Assembly (NCBI GenBank): GCA_965219165.1
Contig: CBDCMW010000002.1
Coordinates: 2,170,001-2,234,000, forward strand
Direction: 5' to 3'
Length of the DNA stretch: 64,000 nt
Origin: Aldehydirespirator sp965219165
GTDB taxonomy: Bacteria; Actinomycetota; Acidimicrobiia; Acidimicrobiales; Aldehydirespiratoraceae
In this document: in pieces, positions 8,794-18,041 of the stretch
Numbering within the stretch: the stretch's first letter is position 1
How the letters are laid out: every line of letters starts with the position of its first letter
Made by a program: the position numbers and the translations under genes
Notes under the pieces: model-generated
Database searches by the model: none
The model's input: the letters and a program-made list of their open reading frames with translations, nothing else
What the model was told of the DNA's origin: nothing

Positions 8794-9856
8794 TGAGATC
8801 CTCCACAGGGCGATAGTCGAAGTCGTAGTCGAAGGCGCGGGGACCGGCCACCGCGAGGCCCTCAGGGGTGCGCCAGAGGTCGTCTATCGGCAGGCCCACG
8901 ATCGAGACGAGCTGCCCGTATCGCAGCAGCTCGGTCACGATGGGCCGGGCGGTGTGCAAGTCGACCGCGGTGATGATGTCGGGGACGCTGGCTCTCACCC
9001 TTCCGTCCTCGATCAGCACGGTGTTCTCGTTCTGGAATTCGAGCCGGGCCACCCGCCCGCCGCACGCTCCGATCCCCTCGACGACCGCCGATCCTCGAGC
9101 GAAGCCCTCGGTGGTCTGGCGATCGACATCGACGACCTTTCCCTCGATGAGGGGGTGGCCGTTCAGGTGCTCGCACATCGCCATCACGGGGTCGTCGGCG
9201 ACTTCGAGCATCACCCGTCCCGCGGCGATGGCGCGGGTGATGGAGTTCCTGACCGTGGCCTTCCGGGCGGTTCCGACAGTCATCGGATACAGGCAGATGG
9301 TCGCCTCGGCGCCCATGGTCGTGCACACCGAGCGGGCTATGTCCTCGGCCCACACCGCGGTGGTGGTGGACAGCGTGACGACGTTGCCCCGCTCGTCGGT
9401 CATCACGGCCGGGGTGGCCGGCACCCCCGCCAGGTGCGCGGTGGTCATCTGGAGCTCGGGGAACGCTCGGCCCATGAGATCGGCATCCACCACCGGAAGG
9501 CCGGCGCGGGCCGCCCATGCGAAGGGCACGACACCGTTGAGCCCCCCGAGCTCCAGACAACATATGGCCGCCACCTGCTTGCCGGTCTCGTTCTCGATGG
9601 CCGCCTGGAGAAGGAGCGCCTCGGTGCCGGACCCGAACTTCTCGACCATGACCGTGGTCGCGCCCATCATGCAGATGGGCAGGATCAGCCGATCGTCGTC
9701 GAGCTCGCCGAGGTCGAGAAGCTGGACGGGCCCCGAATGGGCGATGGCCTGCGACGCCATGTGATGGCCCAGCCGCGGATCGCCCCCGCCGCCCGCCCCG
9801 AAGATCGCCGCGCCGAGGGCGAGCCATTCCAGCTCTCGGGCCCCTATCTCAATCAC
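8783..9856 (-). CDS. DUF917 family protein (copy 1)
   Basis: This 357-residue cytosolic protein starts with a glycine-rich stretch, FGAGGGGDPRLG, and contains conserved blocks such as GVVPFAWAARAGLPVVDAD typical of DUF917. The family travels with HyuA-type proteins and cytosine/hydantoin permeases, but its biochemical role is not established. It is the first gene of the operon whose promoter must lie in 9857-9978, facing the divergent PucR gene. A paralog is at 16831-17985 in the other importer operon. Confidence 0.85.
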   Translation of the reverse strand: MIEIGARELEWLALGAAIFGAGGGGDPRLGHHMASQAIAHSGPVQLLDLGELDDDRLILPICMMGATTVMVEKFGSGTEALLLQAAIENETGKQVAAICCLELGGLNGVVPFAWAARAGLPVVDADLMGRAFPELQMTTAHLAGVPATPAVMTDERGNVVTLSTTTAVWAEDIARSVCTTMGAEATICLYPMTVGTARKATVRNSITRAIAAGRVMLEVADDPVMAMCEHLNGHPLIEGKVVDVDRQTTEGFARGSAVVEGIGACGGRVARLEFQNENTVLIEDGRVRASVPDIITAVDLHTARPIVTELLRYGQLVSIVGLPIDDLWRTPEGLAVAGPRAFDYDFDYRPVEDLNAG

Positions 9857-9909
9857 TGGGGATGACGGTAGTCACGGTTGCCGTCCCGTTGAGCCGCCCA
9901 CGGTGTGCA

Positions 9910-9978
9910 TTAGTCACAAAAATCACCACCCCTTGTACTTTCTGCACAAAACAGCCACGTTGTGGCACAATGTGAGCG
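9910..9978. promoter_or_regulatory. divergent regulatory region with TTGTG/CACAA palindromes
   Basis: The 122-bp gap between the DUF917 operon and the PucR gene has two inverted repeats. One is TTGTG-G-CACAA at 9960-9970, just before the GTG start. The other is TTGT...ACAA spanning 9933-9949. Their position between divergent genes makes them candidate PucR operators. No experiment supports this. Confidence 0.45.
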
Positions 9979-11454
9979 GTGCTCCTGAAGGACCTCGTCG
10001 ACCGCGACCCCTCCATCACGGTCCTGCACGCCACGCCGCCAGCCCTGAGCGGTCTGCTCGGGTCGGTCCAGATCATCGACGAATACGGCGGGGTCGCCGA
10101 CGCCGCGCCGGGCACTCTGGTGGTGCTCGCTCCCCACCTGTCCGCCGACGCAGCCTCCTACCGATTCGACCTCGCGCTGGGGATGCTTCCCGACCACGTG
10201 GCCGGGCTGGCGCTGTCGGGCGCGGCCGGCGAGCCCTCGCCCACCGCGCTTCGGACAATCGAGCACAAGGGCATCGCGCTGATCGCCCTGGACCCCGCCG
10301 CCGACGTCGCCGCCATCGCGGTGCGGGTTCGAGACATGAGCCTCGGCGGCACCAGGGAGGCACTCACGCAGCTGGAGACGGTCTACGGGCTTGTCGACGC
10401 CTATGACTCCCGGGCCGAGGACATGGACTCCCTGCTGGCACGCCTGTCCGCCGAGCTCGGCTGCCGGGTGAGCATCGAGACCGACCCCGGCGACTCCCCC
10501 GCCGTCCCGCTGGAGGCGGGCTCGGGGCAACGGGCCTTCCTGAGCGTCGACACCACAACCTCCGATGTCGTAGTGCGGGCCGCGCTGGCCTACGCGGGGC
10601 GCGCCGTCGAGCACGTCCTGCGGCGCGACTTCGAGACCGCGAGCTTCCCGGTGCAGTCGAGGGGCGACCTGCTCAATGAGTTCCTCCTCAGCGACGCCTA
10701 CACCGGCGCCGACGCGCTCACCCGGCTCCGACGCGGCGGGTTCCCCGTCGACGGCCACCACCTTGCGGCCCGGGTCGACCTTCACAACATCGCCGCGGGC
10801 GTGCCCGATGTGACCGACCGGTACCGCCGGCAGCTGCGGGCGGCGCGCCTGCTCAGCGACGGCGTCTCCCGCGGCGACCCCTCCTGGACCACGGCCGGCA
10901 CCAACACCTCGGTGCTGCTGGTGATGAGCCAGCATCGGCGCAGCAGCCGGCACTCGGCCGCGCTCGAGGAGCGGCTGCAGGCAGGGCTGAGCCGCCTGGG
11001 CCAGATCGATCCGGGCCTGGAGTGGGCCGCGGGCGTGGGGACCGTGCAGGGCGGGGCCGGCGGGCTGCGCAACACCGTGGACGAGGCGACTTCGGCGCTG
11101 CGGTCCGCCCAGGCCAACAGTGCCTACAACCGGCTCCACTACTTCGACCGGCTCGGGTTCGCCAGAGCCCTCGTCCGGTGGTTCGAGATCGACGACGTCC
11201 GGGCCACGATCGACGACATCCTGGCCCCGCTCGACCGGCTGGGCGAGAAGAACGCGGCCGAGGCCGTCCACACCCTGCGCGCCTACCTGGACTCGGGCCG
11301 GAGCATCAAGCAGACCGCGCACCATCTGGGCGTGCACCGCAACACGGTGCGGTACCGCATCAAGCGCATACTCGACGTGCTCGACGTCGATCTCGCCGAC
11401 CCCGAGCAGCGCCTCCTCCTGGAGCTGGGCACCCGGGCCATGCGCATCTCCTAG
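9979..11454 (+). CDS. PucR family transcriptional regulator
   Basis: This 491-residue regulator ends in the PucR-type helix-turn-helix: SIKQTAHHLGVHRNTVRYRI at about 438-457, followed by the DLADPEQRLLLEL helix. The central part resembles the GGDEF-like CdaR domain, and the N-terminal part is a ligand-sensing region. The start is GTG 9979. PucR proteins control purine, allantoin or related nitrogen catabolism. Its divergent placement makes it the likely regulator of the HyuA/DUF917/ABC operon, and the oligopeptide-type importer operon ends convergently beside it. Confidence 0.88.
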   Translation: MLLKDLVDRDPSITVLHATPPALSGLLGSVQIIDEYGGVADAAPGTLVVLAPHLSADAASYRFDLALGMLPDHVAGLALSGAAGEPSPTALRTIEHKGIALIALDPAADVAAIAVRVRDMSLGGTREALTQLETVYGLVDAYDSRAEDMDSLLARLSAELGCRVSIETDPGDSPAVPLEAGSGQRAFLSVDTTTSDVVVRAALAYAGRAVEHVLRRDFETASFPVQSRGDLLNEFLLSDAYTGADALTRLRRGGFPVDGHHLAARVDLHNIAAGVPDVTDRYRRQLRAARLLSDGVSRGDPSWTTAGTNTSVLLVMSQHRRSSRHSAALEERLQAGLSRLGQIDPGLEWAAGVGTVQGGAGGLRNTVDEATSALRSAQANSAYNRLHYFDRLGFARALVRWFEIDDVRATIDDILAPLDRLGEKNAAEAVHTLRAYLDSGRSIKQTAHHLGVHRNTVRYRIKRILDVLDVDLADPEQRLLLELGTRAMRIS

Positions 11455-11481
11455 CGGCGGCGGTTCGCGCATCCGAGCTCG

Positions 11482-12258
11482 CTACACGGTCAGCGAGGAG
11501 GCGAGCAGGGTGCGGGTGTAGGGGTGCTCGGGGCCGGCGAAGAGGGCCTCGGTCGGTTGCTGCTCCACGATCTGGCCGGTGCGCATGACCGCGATGCGGT
11601 CCGCGAGATGCCGGGCGACGCCCAGGTCGTGCGTGATGAACAGGTAGGTGAGGCCGTGGTCGGCCTTGAGCTGCTGGAGGAGGTTGAGCACGCCGGCCTG
11701 AACAGACACGTCAAGGGCCGAGGTGGGCTCGTCGAAGATGACCATCGACGGTTCCAGCACCAACACCCGGGCCAGAACGGCCCGCTGGGCCTGGCCGCCG
11801 CTCAGCTCGTGCGGGAGCCGGTCGCTTACAGCCGGGCTCAGGTCGAGCGTGGCGATCATCTCGCCGGCGCGCTGGCGACACTGGGCCCGGCTGAGGCTGG
11901 TGTGGACCCGCAGCGGCTCCTCGATCTGGGCTCCCACCGGCTGTCGGGGGCTGAGCGCGAGCAGCGGGTTCTGGGCCACCGTCTGGATCTGGAGGCGAAC
12001 CTCGCGGCGGGCCCGCCCCCGTAGGCCCACCAGCTCGGTTCCGTCGTAGTTGATGCTGCCGTTGGTTGGGCGGACGAGGCCGACTATCGCCTCGGCGAGA
12101 GTCGACTTGCCCGCGCCCGACTCCCCCACCACGGCGAGCGTCTCGCCCTTGTGGACGTCGAGATCGAGGCTCTCTATCACCGTGACCGGGTGCCGTCGGC
12201 CGGCACCGCGTGCCGGGTACTCGACCCGCAGGCCTCGTATGGACAGCAGGGCACTCAT
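11482..12258 (-). CDS. oligopeptide/dipeptide ABC transporter ATPase (DppF-like)
   Basis: This 258-residue ATPase has Walker A GESGAGKST, the signature LSGGQAQRAVLARVLVLEPS, Walker B MVIFDEPTSALD, and the H-loop LFITHDLGV. It ends soon after the ATPase core (EHPYTRTLLASS), as in short DppF proteins. Its ATG overlaps the stop of the DppD-like gene. Together they energise the DppB/DppC-like permeases upstream. Confidence 0.93.
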   Translation of the reverse strand: MSALLSIRGLRVEYPARGAGRRHPVTVIESLDLDVHKGETLAVVGESGAGKSTLAEAIVGLVRPTNGSINYDGTELVGLRGRARREVRLQIQTVAQNPLLALSPRQPVGAQIEEPLRVHTSLSRAQCRQRAGEMIATLDLSPAVSDRLPHELSGGQAQRAVLARVLVLEPSMVIFDEPTSALDVSVQAGVLNLLQQLKADHGLTYLFITHDLGVARHLADRIAVMRTGQIVEQQPTEALFAGPEHPYTRTLLASSLTV

Positions 12259-13316
12259 CTCGCTGGCTCGCCCGGATCGTCGGCGGCGGTGTGATCGGGC
12301 TCCACCAGGATGCAGGCCGCGGTGTGATCGGGCTCCACCAGGATGCAGGCCGCGGTGTGATCGGGCTCCACCAGGATGCAGGCCGCGGTGTGATCGGGCT
12401 CCACCAGGATGCAGGCCGCGGCGTGGCCGGGCTGCACCGGGCGTGGGGCGGGCTGGGCGGCCCGGCAGGCGTCGCGGGCGTGGGGGCAGCGCGGCGCGTA
12501 GGCGCAGCCGGGGATCGGGGTCCGGCCGTCGGGGACGAGCCCGGGGATCGAGGCCAGCCGCCCTCCTGCGGCCTCGGGACGGGGGATGGACTGGAGCAGT
12601 GCCTGCGTGTAGGGGTGGCTGGGCGCCTCAAGTACTTGATCGGCGCCGCCCTCCTCTGCGATCTGGCCGGCGTAGAGCACGACTATGCGCTCGCACACCC
12701 GCCGGATCACGGCCAGGTCGTGGCTGATGAGCACCACCGCGAGCCCGGTGCGGTCCCGGAGCTCCTCGATGAGGTCGAGCACCTGGGCCTGGGTGGTCAC
12801 GTCCAGGGCTGTGGTGGGCTCGTCGGCTATCAGGAGCCGGGGCGACTGCGCCAGCGCCAGTGCGATCACGGCCCGCTGGCTCATCCCCCCGGAGAGCTCG
12901 TGGGGGTACGAGTCGAGGAGGCGGGACGGGTCGGGCAGGCCAACCTGGTCCAGCAGGTCCACGAGCACTGCGAGGTCGTCGGTTCCGGTGACCAGCCGGA
13001 GCTGCTGGCCGACGGTGAACACGGGGTTCAGCGAGGCGCCCGGGTTCTGGTAGATGAGCGACGCCGCAGTCTGGAGCGAGCCGTCCATGCTCATGGGCTC
13101 GCCGTCGAATCGCAGGCAGCCGTCGACGCGGGCTGTGTCCGGCAGCAGCCCCAGCAGAGCGCGGAACAGCACGCTCTTGCCGCAACCCGATTCGCCGGCC
13201 ACCCCTACGATCTCGCCGGGACGCACCTGCAGCGACACGCCCCTGACGGCGTGGACCGGCCCGGTCGGGGGGTTGAACGTGACATGCAGTCCCTCGACCT
13301 CCAGCAGGCTGCTCAT
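12255..13316 (-). CDS. oligopeptide/dipeptide ABC transporter ATPase (DppD-like) with tandem-repeat tail
   Basis: This 353-residue ATPase has Walker A GESGCGKS, signature LSGGMSQRAVIALALAQSP, Walker B LLIADEPTTALD, and the C-terminal oligopeptide_C region with clustered cysteines (CAYAPRCPHARDAC). The usual end is replaced by four perfect 11-residue repeats (unit HTAACILVEPD, encoded by 33-bp repeats at 12289-12420). These extend the cysteine-containing tail. The repeats are in frame and do not truncate the protein. Gap to the DppC-like gene is 34 bp. Confidence 0.93.
   Translation of the reverse strand: MSSLLEVEGLHVTFNPPTGPVHAVRGVSLQVRPGEIVGVAGESGCGKSVLFRALLGLLPDTARVDGCLRFDGEPMSMDGSLQTAASLIYQNPGASLNPVFTVGQQLRLVTGTDDLAVLVDLLDQVGLPDPSRLLDSYPHELSGGMSQRAVIALALAQSPRLLIADEPTTALDVTTQAQVLDLIEELRDRTGLAVVLISHDLAVIRRVCERIVVLYAGQIAEEGGADQVLEAPSHPYTQALLQSIPRPEAAGGRLASIPGLVPDGRTPIPGCAYAPRCPHARDACRAAQPAPRPVQPGHAAACILVEPDHTAACILVEPDHTAACILVEPDHTAACILVEPDHTAADDPGEPAR
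12289..12420. repeat. 33-bp tandem repeat, four perfect copies, in coding sequence
   Basis: Units lie at 12289-12321, 12322-12354, 12355-12387 and 12388-12420, with no mismatch between them. A decayed fifth unit follows at 12421. Perfect identity indicates recent slippage or active maintenance. The unit length is a multiple of three, so copy number can vary without frameshift. Confidence 0.95.
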
Positions 13317-13350
13317 GACGGGCCGCCGCCGGTCACGGCGCGCCGACTCC

Positions 13351-14283
13351 TCATGGTCGGTCTTCTCGTGTGCGCGGGTCGGTGACGTCGCGGATGACGT
13401 CTCCCATGAGGTTGAACGCCACCGCCGCGATCACTATGGCCGCGCCGGAGAAGCCGGCGATCCACCACTGCCCGGAGAGCACGTACTGGCGACCCTCGGC
13501 GATCATCACACCCCAGTCGGCGGTCGGCGGGCGCGGGCCGAGTCCGACGAAGCTGAGGCCGGCCGCGGTCAGCACCGCCGCACCCAAGTCCGCGGTGGCC
13601 TGCACCCACACGGGCGCCATCGCGTTGGGGATGACATGCACGGCGATGATGCGCCGATGGGGCACACCGATGGCCCGTACAGCCTTGATGAAGGGCCGCT
13701 CGCGCAGGCTGAGAACCTGGGAGCGAACCAGGCGCGCGTACCACGGCCACCACGACACCGCGATGGCGATGATGGTGTTGCGAACGCTCGCTCCCAGCGC
13801 GGCCGCCACAAGCACCGCCAGCAGGAGCGGCGGGAAGGCCAGGAAGGTGTCCGTGATCCGCATGAGGACCTCGTCGACCCAACGCCCGAAGTAGCCGGAC
13901 ACCGCGCCCACCAGCACTCCGACCACCACCGACAGCGCCACCACCCCCACCGCGACCATCAGGGCCGTGCGGGCTCCGAAGAGCAGCCGGGCCAGCACGT
14001 CGCGGCCCAGGTCGTCGGTGCCCATCCAGTGGAACCAGCTGGGACCCTGCAGCCGGATCGCCAGGTCGGGGACGCCCCGGCCCGCATCGGCGTAGGGAGT
14101 GAGCCACGGGGCGAACAGCGCGGCCACCGCGAACACGAGGGCCACCACCGCGGCCGCCATTCCCAGCCAGCTGCGCCGGTAGTACCACAGGGCGCTTCCC
14201 GGCGCCGCCAAGCGCCCCGGCTTGCGGGCCGCTCCGGAGAGCCCGAAGCGCCCTGCGACCGGCGGGGTGTCGCGGGCCGTCAC
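13351..14283 (-). CDS. oligopeptide/dipeptide ABC transporter permease (DppC-like)
   Basis: I place the start at GTG 14283, where GTGA overlaps the stop of the upstream permease; the open frame continues upstream but only as antisense noise. The 310-residue product has an N-terminal cytoplasmic segment, a first helix near residue 45, the MGTDDLGRDVLARLLFGAR motif diagnostic of DppC/OppC, and the EAA loop near PFIKAVRAIGVPHRR. It pairs with the DppB-like permease to form the channel. Confidence 0.9.
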   Translation of the reverse strand: MTARDTPPVAGRFGLSGAARKPGRLAAPGSALWYYRRSWLGMAAAVVALVFAVAALFAPWLTPYADAGRGVPDLAIRLQGPSWFHWMGTDDLGRDVLARLLFGARTALMVAVGVVALSVVVGVLVGAVSGYFGRWVDEVLMRITDTFLAFPPLLLAVLVAAALGASVRNTIIAIAVSWWPWYARLVRSQVLSLRERPFIKAVRAIGVPHRRIIAVHVIPNAMAPVWVQATADLGAAVLTAAGLSFVGLGPRPPTADWGVMIAEGRQYVLSGQWWIAGFSGAAIVIAAVAFNLMGDVIRDVTDPRTREDRP

Positions 14284-15290
14284 CTGAGAGCCACCCGGGG
14301 ATCGAGCCGGGCCTGCAGCAAGTCCAGGCCCAGGTTGACCAGCACGTAGATCACGGTGACGGCCAGCGCCGCGGCGGTGATGACCGGGAAGTCCAGCCGC
14401 ACTACCGCGTCGGTGAGGTACTTGCCCAGCCCCGGCCATGCGAACACCGCCTCCACCAGGAACGCGCTCGACACCGAGTAGGCGAACGTGAGGCCGAGCA
14501 CGGTCAGCGTGGGCAGCAGGGCGTTCTTCAGCGCTAGGCGGCTGAGCACGGTGCGCCTGGGTATCTGGGCCACGGTGGCCGCCTCGATGTAGTCGCTGCC
14601 GAGAACCTCCAGCATCGAGCCCCGGAGCAGCCGGATGGTGAGCCCGAGCGGGTAGGCGGCCATCACCGCTACGGGCATGGCGAGATGAACGACGACGTCG
14701 ACGAAGTTCGACCAGCTCCCCGACAGCACCGAGTCGATCAGGAAGAATCCGGTCGGCTCGTTGAAGCTGGTGTATGAGTCGGTGCGCCCGCTCAGCGGCA
14801 GCCAGCCCAGCCGGGAGGCGAACAGCAACTGCAGCAGCAGCGCCGACCAGAAGACCGGCAGCGACACGCCGGTCACGGCGAACAGGCGGATTGTGGTGTC
14901 GCCCAACCGGTGCCGGCGGGACGCGGCGGCCACGCCGGCCGGGACGCCCACCAGCACGGCCAGGGCCGTCGCCGCCAGCGCGAGCTCCAAGGTGGCCGGC
15001 AGGAACCGGCGGAGGTCCTCGATTATCGGACGCTTCGTGGCGAACGACTCGCCGAGATCGCCCCGGGCCAGCTGCCCCAAGTACGACACGTACTGCGACA
15101 GCACCGGAGCGTCGAGGTTCAGGTCCTGACGCACCTTCTCCACCTGCTCCGGGCGGGCTCTCGCCCCGGCGTACAGCGCGGCCGGATCCGAGGGCACCAG
15201 CCTCGCCACCACGAAGGTGATCGTGACCACACCCAGGATCACCAGCAGGCTGGTGACCACCCGGCGCAGTAGGTATCTGTATCTGATCAG
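14280..15290 (-). CDS. oligopeptide/dipeptide ABC transporter permease (DppB-like)
   Basis: The protein has the DppB N-terminal RYLLRRVVTSLLVILGVVTI helix, the LNLDAPVLSQYVSYLGQLARGDLG segment in part, and an EAA loop near DYIEAATVAQIPRR. No ATG, GTG or TTG lies at the expected place. I give CTG 15290, which matches family length (336 residues). The nearest standard start is GTG 15395, which would overlap the decarboxylase by 28 nt. Translation may be coupled to the decarboxylase gene. The product is clear and the start is uncertain. Confidence 0.82.
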   Translation of the reverse strand: MIRYRYLLRRVVTSLLVILGVVTITFVVARLVPSDPAALYAGARARPEQVEKVRQDLNLDAPVLSQYVSYLGQLARGDLGESFATKRPIIEDLRRFLPATLELALAATALAVLVGVPAGVAAASRRHRLGDTTIRLFAVTGVSLPVFWSALLLQLLFASRLGWLPLSGRTDSYTSFNEPTGFFLIDSVLSGSWSNFVDVVVHLAMPVAVMAAYPLGLTIRLLRGSMLEVLGSDYIEAATVAQIPRRTVLSRLALKNALLPTLTVLGLTFAYSVSSAFLVEAVFAWPGLGKYLTDAVVRLDFPVITAAALAVTVIYVLVNLGLDLLQARLDPRVALR

Positions 15291-15367
15291 CCCTGCCCGG
15301 CTGGCGGCGCCGGACAGGGTCGGCCCGCTCCGTCGGGAGGATTGACGGGTGCCGGGCCGGCGGTCTG

Positions 15368-16834
15368 TCAGGCGTTGGCCTGGATCAACTTCCACAGTGC
15401 TTCGATATGGGCCCGGGTCGTCCAGATCGAGCCCACCGCTACGCGAACGTAGCGGCGTCCGTCGACTTCGGAACCGGTGACGTAGAAGCGGCCGTCGGAG
15501 TTGATGGCGGCAATCAGGGCGTCGGTCGCCGCGTTGCCGCCACGGTGGGCGAACGGCACCATGGCGAAGGGCACGGATGCCATGAGCTCCAGATTCGGAT
15601 GGCTGTCGATCTGCGCTGCGAGCGTCTGCGCCCACGCCACCTGGGACCGGATCATGTTGCGCAGCCCCTCGGCGCCGAAGGACCTCAGCACGAACCACAG
15701 CTTCAGCGACCTGAAGGGGCGGCTCAGCGGCAGGTGCCAGTCCCGGTAGTCGATGACTGCTCCGGAAGCCGACGCCTCGTTGCGAAGGTAGGGCGGCAGG
15801 ACGCTCAGCGCCTCGATCAGCGGGCGCCGGTCGGCCACCCACATCACCGAGCAGCCCACGTTGGTGGCCAGCCACTTGTGGGGGTTGAAGGTGTAGCTGT
15901 CGACCAGCTCGAGCCCGTCCTGGTGGTGGCGGAACTCCTCGCAGATCATGGCCGACCCCGCATAGGCGGCATCGACGTGATGCCACAACTGCTCGGCCCG
16001 GGCGATCTCCCCCAGGCCGCGCACCGGGTCCACCCCGGTTGTGCCGGTGGTCCCCAGCGCCGAGCACAGGAAGGCCGGCTCAAGTCCGGCCCGCCGGTCC
16101 GACGCGACCGCAGCCGCCAGCGTCGCGGGCCTCATCGCGAAGTCCGGATCGGTGTCGAGCAGCCTGATGTGGTCGTAGCCGGCCATCCGGGCGCCCTTCT
16201 CGATCGAGGAATGGGCCTGGTCGGAGGCATAGGCCACCATCCGTTCAAGGGTCGCACCGGTGCGCTTGCGGCACTGCTCGCGGGCCACCACCAGCGCGGT
16301 GTGAGTACTCGACGAGGCGCCTGACAGCATCACCCCGCCGCCGCGGGCGGTGGTCTTCCACTCCTGGGGAAGTCCGAGCAAGTCGACGAGCCAGTCGAGG
16401 ACGTGCGATTCAACCTCGGTGGCCGCGGGCGAGGTGGACCACATCATCGCTTCCACAGAGATGCCGGCCGCGGCCAGCTCACCGAGTACCGAGGCCGGCG
16501 ACGACGCCACCGGGAAGTAGGCCAGCCAGCCGGGATGCTGCCAGTGGCCCAGAGCGGGGCTCACCACCTGGTCGAGGTCGGCGAGCACAGCCGCGAACGG
16601 CTCGGGATGCTCCGGTGCCCGTTCGGGGAGCTGGGCCCGCACGGCTCCCGGCTCGACCGGCTCGTACACGGGCCTGGAGCCGAGCCTCGTGTAGTAGTCG
16701 CTCACCCAGTCGATCAGCGCGTGCCCGTTGCGGCGGAACGCCTCGATGTCGAGGGGGTCCGTCGACCACGACGGCTCGTGCGCATCGGCGACGCTGCGTC
16801 CTCGGTCGGTGGGGAACTGCAGGACATCACTCAT
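15368..16834 (-). CDS. PLP-dependent decarboxylase (aromatic-L-amino-acid decarboxylase family)
   Basis: This 488-residue group II decarboxylase has the PLP lysine at K320 in TFNPHKWLATN, the cofactor-binding aspartate D288 in HVDAAYAG, and the ring-stacking histidine H208 in SDQAHSS. The start at ATG 16834 overlaps the DUF917 stop as ATGA. Family members decarboxylate aromatic amino acids to amines. The genes on both sides suggest the imported compound or its hydrolysis product is an amino-acid derivative. The exact substrate is not predictable. Confidence 0.92.
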   Translation of the reverse strand: MSDVLQFPTDRGRSVADAHEPSWSTDPLDIEAFRRNGHALIDWVSDYYTRLGSRPVYEPVEPGAVRAQLPERAPEHPEPFAAVLADLDQVVSPALGHWQHPGWLAYFPVASSPASVLGELAAAGISVEAMMWSTSPAATEVESHVLDWLVDLLGLPQEWKTTARGGGVMLSGASSSTHTALVVAREQCRKRTGATLERMVAYASDQAHSSIEKGARMAGYDHIRLLDTDPDFAMRPATLAAAVASDRRAGLEPAFLCSALGTTGTTGVDPVRGLGEIARAEQLWHHVDAAYAGSAMICEEFRHHQDGLELVDSYTFNPHKWLATNVGCSVMWVADRRPLIEALSVLPPYLRNEASASGAVIDYRDWHLPLSRPFRSLKLWFVLRSFGAEGLRNMIRSQVAWAQTLAAQIDSHPNLELMASVPFAMVPFAHRGGNAATDALIAAINSDGRFYVTGSEVDGRRYVRVAVGSIWTTRAHIEALWKLIQANA

Positions 16835-17985
16835 GGCTGCCGCCGCATGAGCTCCTCGATGGGGACGTAGCCGATGTCGAAGCCGAAGTAGGCGGGGCCC
16901 GACGCGCTCGCCAGTGCGTTCGGTTCGCGCATGACGTCCAGCCCCCGCATTCCGACTGCGGCCACCCTGTCGCCCACATCGATGTCTGTGTTGGTGTAGC
17001 CCCGCCCGGTCTCGGGGTTCACGAGCGTCACCAGGTCGGGGCTGCACACCCAGGGCTCGCCGTCCAGCCAGGTGACGTGGATCTCGTTCTTGAACCACGC
17101 CCGCAGCGAGCGGCCGGCAGAGCGTCCGGTGCCGTCGATGTCCAATGTGCCGACCATGAAGCCGCCGGAGTCCTCCCAGCGCTTGGCGGTGACCGTGCCC
17201 TCGAACAGGCGCCATCCGTCGACGACCTTCAGAGCGGCGTCGACCGGGTCCTCTCCCCTGCCGGCCGCGAGCCGGCAGGCTCGGCCGATCTCGAGACATT
17301 GGGTGAGCGTCCCGGGGACCAGGATCTCCTTCATCTGATCGGCGCGGATGGCGGTGGACGCCACCGCGGTGCCGGTGACGCCGGCCATGGACAGATGGCG
17401 GCCGACGCGTTCGAGCATGTACGAGTTTGCGGCCTTGGCCACGATGGTCGTGTTGCCCCACTGGTCCACCGACGCAAACGGGTCGCTGGCCACCCCGTAC
17501 ACGTGCGGGGTGCTCTGCATCTCCTCGGGCACCGCTCTGCCGGAGTAGTCGCCGTCGACCACCGGGATGCCGAGGCGGGCCGCCACCACCAGCGGAGCCG
17601 CCGAGTTGCACGCACCGAGCTCCGCGACCACGATGCACCCGATCGGCTCGCCCAGGTACTCCGACAGCACGCCCACCGCTTCTTGCATGCTGTGCGCTTC
17701 GGATCGTGGCGCGGCGCCGACGCGCAGGGTCCGCAGCAGTTCGTCCTGGTCGGCTCCGGCCGGGGCGATCGAGCCCATGCCGTAGATCATGGCCGTGAGG
17801 GTCTCATCGCCGATGAGGGCCTTGTCGGTCCATCCGATGTCCAGACCGTCGGCGAGGGCGGCCTCCAGGATGGCTGCGCCCGTGGCGGGGTCGCCGCCCC
17901 CGCCGGTCGCCATGAACAGGCACCCGTCGATGAAGTCGGTGCAGTCGTCGACGGAGCCCAGCGTGCGGGTCTTCGGAGGGTTCAT
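16831..17985 (-). CDS. DUF917 family protein (copy 2)
   Basis: This 384-residue protein shares the DUF917 N-terminal glycine cluster (FMATGGGGDPATG) and the AARLGIPVVDGDYSGRA block with the paralog at 8783-9856. Here it is coupled to a decarboxylase and an oligopeptide-type importer instead of HyuA. DUF917 biochemistry is unknown. Its occurrence in both catabolic operons suggests a shared step on related nitrogen compounds. Confidence 0.85.
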   Translation of the reverse strand: MNPPKTRTLGSVDDCTDFIDGCLFMATGGGGDPATGAAILEAALADGLDIGWTDKALIGDETLTAMIYGMGSIAPAGADQDELLRTLRVGAAPRSEAHSMQEAVGVLSEYLGEPIGCIVVAELGACNSAAPLVVAARLGIPVVDGDYSGRAVPEEMQSTPHVYGVASDPFASVDQWGNTTIVAKAANSYMLERVGRHLSMAGVTGTAVASTAIRADQMKEILVPGTLTQCLEIGRACRLAAGRGEDPVDAALKVVDGWRLFEGTVTAKRWEDSGGFMVGTLDIDGTGRSAGRSLRAWFKNEIHVTWLDGEPWVCSPDLVTLVNPETGRGYTNTDIDVGDRVAAVGMRGLDVMREPNALASASGPAYFGFDIGYVPIEELMRRQP

Positions 17986-18041
17986 CGATCCGCGGGCGGA
18001 CTTGTGAGCGCGGGGATGCTCGGGATTGGTCTGCAGCTGTT

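Noticed and set aside
7301..9865. Long plus-strand open frame (854 codons) across HyuA and DUF917 genes
   Set aside because: It is an antisense shadow of GC-rich coding DNA; its composition is Ser/Pro/Thr/Arg-rich without domains, and the minus strand has two full families.
12289..12420. Possible CRISPR-like array
   Set aside because: Units are contiguous with no spacers and lie in frame in a transporter ATPase gene.
14280..16067. A single 595-residue permease with long N-terminus
   Set aside because: The N-terminal part is an out-of-frame shadow of the decarboxylase; the DppB homology begins near 15290.
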